From assembly GCA_023412975.1 (NCBI GenBank), contig JAEZRB010000325.1, forward strand, positions 1-7,106: 7,106 nucleotides of DNA, read 5' to 3'. The notes beneath the pieces were generated by a model that saw only the letters and a list, made by a program, of their open reading frames with translations, had not been told where the DNA came from and ran no database searches. The translations under genes were made by a program, and so were the position numbers. Within the stretch, counting starts at the first letter, position 1, and the number at the start of each line of letters is the position of its first letter. Source of the stretch: Bacteroidota bacterium (lineage in GTDB: Bacteria; Bacteroidota; Bacteroidia; Chitinophagales; Chitinophagaceae). Below are positions 1-5,326 of this stretch, one piece after another.

Positions 1-213
1 ACACCCAACGATGTGGAAGGTATTTATTTTTCACTGAGCGGAAATACCGCTACTGCCAACCAGTTTTTTCTAACCGACTCGGTCAACCATTTTCTTCGTG
101 GCGCTTTATATTTTAATACTTCGCCCAATGAAGACTCTCTGAGCATCGTCAATGATTTTCTGAAAAAAGATGTACTCCACCTGATCAATACTTTAAAGTG
201 GAGAAACAAGTAG
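1..213 (+). CDS. gldD: Gliding motility lipoprotein GldD, C-terminal part (cut by window edge)
   Basis: This is the last 70 residues of a protein whose reading frame is open to the left edge, so the start is outside the window. The stretch EGIYFSLSGNTATANQFFLTDS, followed by FLRGALYFNTSPNEDSL and a C-terminal DVLHLINTLKW, matches the pattern I know from the end of GldD, a Bacteroidota protein of about 190 residues. GldD is a cell-envelope lipoprotein needed for gliding in Flavobacterium. Its exact biochemical role is unsettled, and some non-gliding species also carry it. The lipoprotein signal would be at the missing N-terminus and cannot be checked here. No gld or other motility gene follows it, and the next gene is convergent. 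GTG at 13 is an internal valine, not a start. Confidence 0.85.
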   Translation, partial: TPNDVEGIYFSLSGNTATANQFFLTDSVNHFLRGALYFNTSPNEDSLSIVNDFLKKDVLHLINTLKWRNK

Positions 214-237
214 GTGTCATTTAAATTGATGTATTGG

Positions 238-299
238 TTAGACCAGGATTATTCTTTCTTTAGCGATAACGAAGATCTAAAGTAATGAGCCTGGTTTGA
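238..299 (+). other. Nested inverted repeat downstream of gldD
   Basis: The 3' flank of gldD can fold as a two-level hairpin. The outer stem pairs 238-247 (TTAGACCAGG) with 290-299 (CCTGGTTTGA), ten pairs of which two are G-U when read as plus-strand RNA. The inner stem pairs 258-263 (CTTTAG) with 277-282 (CTAAAG), six perfect pairs around a 13-base loop. No T-run follows, so it is not a textbook intrinsic terminator. The G-U pairs favour folding of the plus-strand transcript. It may stabilise or end the gldD mRNA, but chance pairing in AT-rich DNA is possible. Confidence 0.3.
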
Positions 300-372
300 T
301 AAGTGATGTTTCTGCTCGCTATTTTTCAATCTTCTCAAATCACTATATACATTCCAGGCTCAAATGGATGGT

Positions 373-732
373 TTACTCCTCATTGGATTTCGCCATTGGT
401 TTCTTTGCCATTTTCGGGATTTCCCGGAGCGGGGCCCGACTGAATAACTCGGGATCTAATTCTTTCTCCGATTTTTTGACAGCCTTTGACTTTTGTGTTC
501 GGCCTTTTTTCGCTTCTGTTTTATCGGGGCTGTTCAATTCCTCGAAAGGCTTGAAGACCACTTCCCGTGGAGGTTCCAGGCGGGATTCGTCAGGCACTAC
601 TGGAGTAGAAATTTCAATTTCCTGGTACATGGATTTGAATTCAGGGTTGGCATTTGATTTCTTAAAATCGGCAAAGCCATAGATCCCGGCGGCAATCATT
701 AGTGCGCCACCTACGTAGAGGATTGATTTCAT
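373..732 (-). CDS. Small single-helix membrane protein with Lys/Glu-rich tail, function unknown
   Basis: This 119-residue protein begins with MKSILYVGGALMIAAGIYGFADF, one hydrophobic helix at about residues 3-20. A polar region follows, rich in proline around residues 43-61 and in lysine and glutamate around 70-92 and 104-119, with ELFSRAPLRE near 95-104. The helix could be a signal anchor, and I see no lipobox or clear signal peptidase site. I do not recognise a named family; small proteins of this shape are common in Chitinophagaceae. The ATG at 732 lies 23 bases after the stop of the DUF2306-like gene on the same strand, so the two are probably cotranscribed. A plus-strand frame covers most of the same bases (296-682), but its translation is low in complexity and lacks any protein-like pattern, so the minus-strand reading is preferred. 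Confidence 0.7.
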   Translation of the reverse strand: MKSILYVGGALMIAAGIYGFADFKKSNANPEFKSMYQEIEISTPVVPDESRLEPPREVVFKPFEELNSPDKTEAKKGRTQKSKAVKKSEKELDPELFSRAPLREIPKMAKKPMAKSNEE

Positions 733-755
733 ATTGTTGAAGTTTAAAGGTTTCG

Positions 756-1430
756 TTATGCTTGAAAGGTTTTAAGGTAGGATCGGCTGTTGCGATGGAT
801 GATCCATTCTGCTGCCAGCATATTGCCCAGCACACTTATCCAGAGTGAGATTTCATAGTTTTCAAGATGATCCCAATCCAGCAGGTAGAAGATAATATGA
901 TAGATACGGAACGTAACCGCCGTCATTGCCATGGCATAGGAACGAATCATCCAAATTTTATGAGCCAGGATATTTTTCTTCCGAATTGTATTTAGGCCAT
1001 AAAGCGTCGTGATGAACCATGTGACCGCCATAAAAAGAAATAGACACCTTTCCCAAAAGCTTCCCTTGGCAAAGAACGACATGTAAAGGCCTGTGGGCGC
1101 ACCAAGAAATAGTACCACAAAAACATATAGCCTACCTGACCAGCGATGGATGGCTTTTGTTTTTCTAAGGATATACCGTGAGAATTGTATAATCGCGGTG
1201 AGTATACAAACAGCACCTGCAAAAATGTGTATATAGAATGAAGCATTGTAAACGGGGTTGCTGAACAGTATACTTCTTTCCTGTATAAATGAAAATTCTT
1301 TCTGAAAGGAAAAATAGGGGATGGTATTATAAACCAGTAAAAGACTGAAAGCCATGACAGGTATCCAAAAGATCAATCGAAAAATAGCTTTGGCAGCTTT
1401 GTAAGAGGTGGCCCGCCGCGAGTTGGTCAT
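756..1430 (-). CDS. DUF2306-like multi-pass membrane protein
   Basis: This 224-residue integral membrane protein has about six hydrophobic helices, near residues 17-37, 64-83, 101-120, 127-146, 166-185 and 193-211. Conserved-looking motifs are YIHIFAG (H68), IHRWSGRLY (H96) and AHKIWMIRSYA (H157). The HRWSGRLY and HKxWMIRSY pair is the hallmark I associate with DUF2306, a family of unknown function whose membrane histidines recall haem-binding cytochrome b561-like proteins. Haem binding here is inference only. The frame stays open upstream to 1568, but that longer start would run into the divergent TPR gene and adds an unlikely N-terminus. The ATG at 1430 (MTNSRRAT) gives a short basic cytoplasmic tail ahead of the first helix. 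I see no strong Shine-Dalgarno sequence, as is usual in Bacteroidota. It is probably the first gene of a two-gene unit with the small membrane protein downstream. Confidence 0.8.
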   Translation of the reverse strand: MTNSRRATSYKAAKAIFRLIFWIPVMAFSLLLVYNTIPYFSFQKEFSFIQERSILFSNPVYNASFYIHIFAGAVCILTAIIQFSRYILRKTKAIHRWSGRLYVFVVLFLGAPTGLYMSFFAKGSFWERCLFLFMAVTWFITTLYGLNTIRKKNILAHKIWMIRSYAMAMTAVTFRIYHIIFYLLDWDHLENYEISLWISVLGNMLAAEWIIHRNSRSYLKTFQA

Positions 1431-1522
1431 AACGGTTGGTTTACATTTTAGATTCACCTGGATCGATACTCCACACCCGGGCCGCGTTAGAAATATGTTA
1501 AGGAAAAATCTTACATTGAAGA
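1431..1522. promoter_or_regulatory. Divergent intergenic region expected to hold two promoters
   Basis: These 92 bases separate the starts of the leftward DUF2306-like gene and the rightward TPR gene, so both promoters should lie here. I found no exact TAnnTTTG element in either direction. The nearest plus-strand sequence, TTACATTG at 1511-1518, is one base short of the proper spacing and sits only four bases from the ATG. A GC-rich patch with the palindrome CCCGGG (1476-1481) stands out from the AT-rich surroundings. Confidence 0.3.
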
Positions 1523-3307
1523 ATGAGAAAACTAATTGTGATCCTGCTACTGGCCGCATCACCAGCATGCGGTTTCACCCAGTCACGACTTGCAATCGTC
1601 GATTCGATGAAAGCGAACGTCGCGAATGCTAAAACCGACCAGGAGAAAGTTGAGCGTCTGGGTTATCTCACCCGCACATTGATGAATTTCGATCTGGCAG
1701 AAGCAGATCGATATGGGCAAGAGATGATCGAGGTTGCCGAATCTTCACGTGATCGTAGGCTGATGGTGACGGCCCTGCTTACCAATGGCGAACGATATTC
1801 TTATCTCTCAGGTCGGACGGACAATATTCAAAAGGCCATAAGTTATTATAAGCAAGGCCTCGAACTGGCCCGCCAAAGCAGGCTGGAAGCCGAAATGATA
1901 AAGGCTTACCTGTTACTTTCTGAAGTTTCCCGTTATATTCCTGATGCTGGGATGGCGCTTGATTATTGTAATCAGGCATATTCTTATGCCGCATCACTTA
2001 AGAAAGATAGTATTTCTGCAAGGGTACATCTTGAATTTGGCACAGTGTACCTCGAAAAAAATGAGAAACTTCTTTCACTGCGGAATTATATGAGCGCCCT
2101 GCGTTTATCAGAAGACTTAAAGAATAATAGCCTTTTAAGGATGGTTTATGTCAGGTTGTCATCATTCTATGCGGGTATTGGAGACTACGACAAGGCTATC
2201 GATTACCAGGCAATGGCAATTAAAATGGATGAACAGATAAAATCCGGGCAATCTCCTTACAACAGGGTACAGGACCTGGTGCGTATTGGAGACCTGTACG
2301 GATTTAAAAAGAACTACGACATGGCGAGGCACTATTATGAGCAGTCGCTGGCCGTGGCGGACTCATTAAAGTTTGAACCAATTAAAGCCCTGTCATACCG
2401 TAGCATTATTAACAACTATTTGTCTGCAGATCAGCCTCAGAAAGCACTTGCTTATTTCGATTCAAAACCACAGTTAAAAAATTATCTCACTTCGCTCAAC
2501 TTCGGCCATTTCGTTGACCAGTCGTATGGATATATTTATACCAGGATCGGGAAATATGATTCGGCCCGGTATTATTATGATAAGGTTGCTCCTTTTTTTG
2601 AGAAAGACGTTAATAGTGGGAATAAACTCGGTTACAATTACCAGTTGGGAGTGCTTTACAAAATGACCGGCGAATATGATAAAGCTATTGGGTATTTCAG
2701 TAAAGCCAAGCAACTCGCCGATGAGATCGGACGCCTTGAGCAAATGAGCGATGTGTCTATACAACTGGATTCGCTTTACCGAATAAAGGGTGATTATAAA
2801 CAAGCCCTGTACTATTCCTCCCTGAACTATCAGTATAAAGACAGCCTGGAAAAACTTGGTAAGGAGAGAGACCTGATGCAGGTAGAAGTAGCTGACGAGC
2901 AGCAAAGGCAGGAACGGATTACCAGGGAAAAACTTGAACAGAAAAGAAAACGGGACAATATCCAGTACCTGCTTATTACTATCGGTATTGCCGGGCTTTT
3001 CATACTGATGGTAATGATGGGGATGTTTAAGGTTTCGAAGACGACTATAAGAATGATCGGATTTTTTGCCTTCCTGATGTTTTTTGAGTTCATCTTCCTG
3101 ATATTTAAAAAGAATATCTATTCTATAACGCAGGGTGAGCCATGGAAAGACCTTTTGTTCATGATCCTGCTGGCAGCGGTACTATTGCCGGCACATCACT
3201 GGCTGGAGCATAGAGTGATCCATTACCTGACGTCTCATAATCGCTTAACGGCCACAGGCAAAGGGTTGCTGGATAAGGTGGTACGAAGAAAAAAGCCTAC
3301 AGCTTAG
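1523..3307 (+). CDS. Exported TPR protein with coiled coil and C-terminal three-helix membrane domain
   Basis: This is a 594-residue protein. Residues 1-20 (MRKLIVILLLAASPACGFTQ) form a signal peptide, probably cut near TQ|S; SPAC is not a good lipobox. Residues of about 25-440 are helical TPR-type repeats, clearest at 217-238 (GDYDKAIDYQAMAI), 262-281 (KNYDMARHYYEQSL), 343-358 (GKYDSARYYYDKV), 383-400 (GEYDKAIGYFSKA) and 423-437 (GDYKQALYYSS). A charged coiled coil spans about 441-478. Three membrane helices follow, at about 481-503, 507-527 and 543-558, and then a basic tail. In Bacteroidota this TPR, coiled-coil and membrane-helix layout is typical of sensors that carry a histidine kinase, LytTR or LuxR-type output, but none is present. 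The C-terminal pattern FEFIFL, then LLPAHHWLEHRVIHYL, resembles a conserved membrane tail I recall from other Bacteroidota TPR proteins. The ATG at 1523 is chosen because the signal peptide starts there. Two in-frame TAG stops follow in tandem (3305-3310). Confidence 0.85.
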   Translation: MRKLIVILLLAASPACGFTQSRLAIVDSMKANVANAKTDQEKVERLGYLTRTLMNFDLAEADRYGQEMIEVAESSRDRRLMVTALLTNGERYSYLSGRTDNIQKAISYYKQGLELARQSRLEAEMIKAYLLLSEVSRYIPDAGMALDYCNQAYSYAASLKKDSISARVHLEFGTVYLEKNEKLLSLRNYMSALRLSEDLKNNSLLRMVYVRLSSFYAGIGDYDKAIDYQAMAIKMDEQIKSGQSPYNRVQDLVRIGDLYGFKKNYDMARHYYEQSLAVADSLKFEPIKALSYRSIINNYLSADQPQKALAYFDSKPQLKNYLTSLNFGHFVDQSYGYIYTRIGKYDSARYYYDKVAPFFEKDVNSGNKLGYNYQLGVLYKMTGEYDKAIGYFSKAKQLADEIGRLEQMSDVSIQLDSLYRIKGDYKQALYYSSLNYQYKDSLEKLGKERDLMQVEVADEQQRQERITREKLEQKRKRDNIQYLLITIGIAGLFILMVMMGMFKVSKTTIRMIGFFAFLMFFEFIFLIFKKNIYSITQGEPWKDLLFMILLAAVLLPAHHWLEHRVIHYLTSHNRLTATGKGLLDKVVRRKKPTA

Positions 3308-3323
3308 TAGGCAGGTTGTACCT
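3295..3323 (+). other. Two adjacent inverted repeats between the TPR gene and the DUF3109 gene
   Basis: GCCTAC (3295-3300) and GTAGGC (3307-3312) form a perfect six-base stem with a six-base loop, and the stop codon of the TPR gene lies in it. Directly next to it, AGGT (3313-3316) and ACCT (3320-3323) form a four-base stem around TGT, overlapping the proposed -7 promoter box. No T-run follows the first stem on the plus strand. An A-run precedes it, which would read as a T-run only on the minus strand, where no gene needs a terminator. It may be a weak terminator or an operator, or chance. Confidence 0.3.
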
Positions 3324-3326
3324 TTG
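3319..3326 (+). promoter_or_regulatory. Probable Bacteroidota -7 promoter box for the DUF3109-lutB cluster
   Basis: TACCTTTG matches the TAnnTTTG -7 consensus of the primary sigma factor of Bacteroidota exactly. It lies 15 bases before the preferred GTG start at 3342, which implies a very short leader of roughly 10 bases. No TTG-type -33 element is present at the expected distance upstream, where the sequence is A-rich and then hairpin. The position directly ahead of a three-gene cluster supports it. Confidence 0.5.
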
Positions 3327-3341
3327 CGCCAAAACTGTTCT

Positions 3342-3938
3342 GTGATAGTAATAGATAATGTATTGATCAGTGAGGATGTGGTAGAAAAGCAATTTGTCTG
3401 CGATCTTGGCAAATGCAAGGGTGGTTGCTGCGAGGATGGAGATGCAGGTGCCCCACTCGACAACACTGAGTTAAAGATCATCGCGGATGTATATGAACAG
3501 GTAAAGCCCTACCTGACCCGCCCGGCAATCGATGAGATAGAAAGAGTTGGGCATTATGTTTACGACAAGGAGTTTGGATGGGTAACGCCGGTTTTACCAA
3601 GCGACAACGAAATTTGTGTATATGGCTACCGTGAGACCAACGGCCTGATCAAATGTGCCTTCGAACAGGCTTATTATGATGGCAAGATCGCCTGGAAAAA
3701 ACCCATTAGTTGTCATCTTTACCCGATTATTGCAAAAGCCGGCAAGCACGGTGATTATACAAGGGTAAATTATTCGCCAAGGGAAAAAATGTGTCAGCCT
3801 GCCTGCGTGCTCGGTGAAAACCTGAAAATCCCTGTTTATAAATTTTTAAAGGAACCATTGATACGTAAATTCGGGGAAGAATTTTATGAGGCACTGGATA
3901 CAGTTGCCAAGGAATATTACACTGAAACGGAAAAATAA
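3342..3938 (+). CDS. DUF3109 family cysteine-rich protein, putative metal-binding
   Basis: With the GTG start at 3342 this protein has 198 residues and begins MIVIDNVLISEDVVEKQF, the usual N-terminus of DUF3109 proteins from Bacteroidota. A start at TTG 3324 would add six residues (MRQNCS) and sits inside the proposed promoter box, so I reject it. There are nine cysteines: C20, C25, C29 and C30 in CDLGKCKGGCCEDGDAGAPL, then C92, C105 (IKCAFEQAYYDGKIAW), C124 (ISCHLYPI), C151 and C155 (CQPAC). The CHLYP element recalls YkgJ-like putative zinc- or iron-chelating proteins. No signal peptide or membrane segment is visible, so it is probably cytoplasmic. Its biochemical function is unknown. It is followed after only 5 bases by lutB, which suggests joint transcription and a possible link to iron-sulphur chemistry, but that is inference. 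Confidence 0.85.
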   Translation: MIVIDNVLISEDVVEKQFVCDLGKCKGGCCEDGDAGAPLDNTELKIIADVYEQVKPYLTRPAIDEIERVGHYVYDKEFGWVTPVLPSDNEICVYGYRETNGLIKCAFEQAYYDGKIAWKKPISCHLYPIIAKAGKHGDYTRVNYSPREKMCQPACVLGENLKIPVYKFLKEPLIRKFGEEFYEALDTVAKEYYTETEK

Positions 3939-3943
3939 CTCTG
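3929..3943 (+). promoter_or_regulatory. Possible translation-initiation leader of lutB
   Basis: GGAAAAATAACTCTG lies directly before the GTG start and contains the stop codon of the DUF3109 gene. The GG is 15 and 14 bases upstream of the start, farther than a usual Shine-Dalgarno sequence. The same GGAAAA-TA string occurs at exactly the same distance before the next gene, which is the reason for listing it. Confidence 0.25.
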
Positions 3944-5320
3944 GTGAAAGAAACAGCCGCAGCATTTGACGCCAAAAGCAGGGAAAAAGCAGCCGACCTC
4001 GCTCATCGTAAAACCATCAATTTCAATATCGGCAAGTACAATGCGGCAGTACCACAGGGTAAACTCCAGTTTGCTGAACTAACTATAGCCCGGGAAAGAG
4101 CCAAAAATGCCAAATGGAGGGCTTTAGAAAATCTCGATTCCCAATTAGAAACATTTGAAGCTGCCATCAGCAGCCGCGGTGCAAGGGTGGAATGGGCCGA
4201 GGATGCCGAACAGGCGCTTGAGATCGTAAAAAGAATTTGCGAGGAGAAACAATGCAGGTCGCTGGTGAAAAGTAAGAGCATGGTGACGGAGGAGATTCAC
4301 CTGAATGCGTTTCTCGAAAAGATCGGTATTGAAAGTATTGAAACTGATCTCGGCGAATATATCCAGCAACTCGATGGCGAACCTCCTTACCACATCGTGA
4401 CCCCGGCTATGCACAAGAGTAAGGAGGATATTTCAAAGCTATTTGCAGAAAAGCTGGGTACAGATCCGAAGCTGACCCCCGAGCAGCTGACCCTTGTGGC
4501 AAGAGAAGTGCTTCGGGAGAAATATCGTAACGCGGAGGTTGGTATCACTGGAGCGAATTTTATAATCGCAGATATCGGCGGTATCGCTGTTACCGAAAAT
4601 GAAGGCAATGGAAGGCTGAGTTCATCCATGCCCCGCACACATATCGTGATCGTGGGTATCGAAAAAGTGATCCCAACGCTCACTGACCTGGCTTTGTTTT
4701 GGCCGTTATTAGCCACTTTTGGTACGGGTCAGAAGATCACTTCCTATAATACCATCTTTACCGGTCCGCGGCAAGCCAATGAAACGGATGGTCCGGATGA
4801 GATGTACGTGATCCTGCTGGATAACGGTCGAACCAAAATTTTAGCGGATGAAAAGCAACGGGAGAGCCTTTATTGTATTCGTTGCGGAGCCTGTTTAAAT
4901 GCCTGCCCGGTTTATAAAAATATCGGTGGTCATGCGTATGCTTCTACATACAGTGGTCCTATTGGCGCAGTGATCACGCCCAACCTTAAAGACCTGGGTG
5001 AGTGGAAGCATCTCAGCCATGCTTCATCGCTTTGTGGGAACTGTACCGAGGTTTGCGCGGTGAAAATAAACCTGCATGAGTTGCTGTTGGAGAATCGCCA
5101 TGCGGCAGCCGACAAAGGGCTGGCTCCGTTTTCCGAAAAAATGGCCTGGAAAATGTGGAAGATAGCGATGCTTAAACGAGGCTGGATGAATATGGCCAAT
5201 GGCGGAATGAAAACAAGGATGGTTAACCTGATTGGAAAATCCTGGTCCGAACATCGCGGCAAACTGAACTTCCCCAAAAAGTCATTCAACCAGCAGTGGA
5301 AAGAGAAAAACGGAAAATAG
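3944..5320 (+). CDS. lutB: LutB/LldF-type lactate oxidation iron-sulphur protein
   Basis: This 458-residue protein is close to the usual length of LutB and E. coli YkgF, about 475. LutB works with LutA and LutC to oxidise L-lactate to pyruvate in the cytoplasm. The LUD domain covers about residues 60-295, with the typical GITGANFIIADIGGIAVTENEGN near 200-222. A ferredoxin-like region carries CIRCGACLNACP (C311, C314, C317, C321) and CGNCTEVCAV (C364, C367, C371), enough ligands for two [4Fe-4S] clusters. The usual proline after the last cysteine is alanine here (A372). The C-terminal region from about 380 fits the family's tail. The GTG at 3944 is the only plausible start, since the next Met is far inside the LUD domain, and the N-terminal FNIGKYNAAVPQGK segment is typical. 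It lies 5 bases after the DUF3109 gene and 6 bases before the next gene. No lutA or lutC is adjacent. Confidence 0.93.
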   Translation: MKETAAAFDAKSREKAADLAHRKTINFNIGKYNAAVPQGKLQFAELTIARERAKNAKWRALENLDSQLETFEAAISSRGARVEWAEDAEQALEIVKRICEEKQCRSLVKSKSMVTEEIHLNAFLEKIGIESIETDLGEYIQQLDGEPPYHIVTPAMHKSKEDISKLFAEKLGTDPKLTPEQLTLVAREVLREKYRNAEVGITGANFIIADIGGIAVTENEGNGRLSSSMPRTHIVIVGIEKVIPTLTDLALFWPLLATFGTGQKITSYNTIFTGPRQANETDGPDEMYVILLDNGRTKILADEKQRESLYCIRCGACLNACPVYKNIGGHAYASTYSGPIGAVITPNLKDLGEWKHLSHASSLCGNCTEVCAVKINLHELLLENRHAAADKGLAPFSEKMAWKMWKIAMLKRGWMNMANGGMKTRMVNLIGKSWSEHRGKLNFPKKSFNQQWKEKNGK

Positions 5321-5326
5321 GTTCCC
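5312..5326 (+). promoter_or_regulatory. Possible translation-initiation leader of the deacetylase-like gene
   Basis: GGAAAATAGGTTCCC precedes the GTG start directly and contains the lutB stop codon. Its GG is at -15 and -14, just as before lutB. The two copies lie in different reading frames of the upstream genes, so shared protein sequence does not explain the match. Chance remains possible given the short length. Confidence 0.25.

Noticed and set aside
190..199. Perfect palindrome ACTTTAAAGT near the gldD end
   Set aside because: It lies within the conserved coding end (NTLKW) and is AT-rich, so codon content explains it.
296..682. Plus-strand 128-codon frame opposite the small membrane protein
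   Set aside because: Phe/Ser-rich translation with no domain or signal pattern; it is the antisense of a minus-strand gene that has a clean N-terminal helix and operon spacing.
1511..1518. TTACATTG as a -7 promoter box for the TPR gene
   Set aside because: It lacks a base relative to TAnnTTTG and is only four bases from the ATG, too close for a usual transcript.
1431..1568. 46-residue N-terminal extension of the DUF2306-like protein
   Set aside because: It would overlap the start and signal peptide of the divergent TPR gene, leave no promoter space, and shift a natural membrane-protein start at ATG 1430.
1408..1632. 74-codon plus-strand frame across the divergent spacer
   Set aside because: Overlaps the starts of both flanking genes and has no recognisable protein features.
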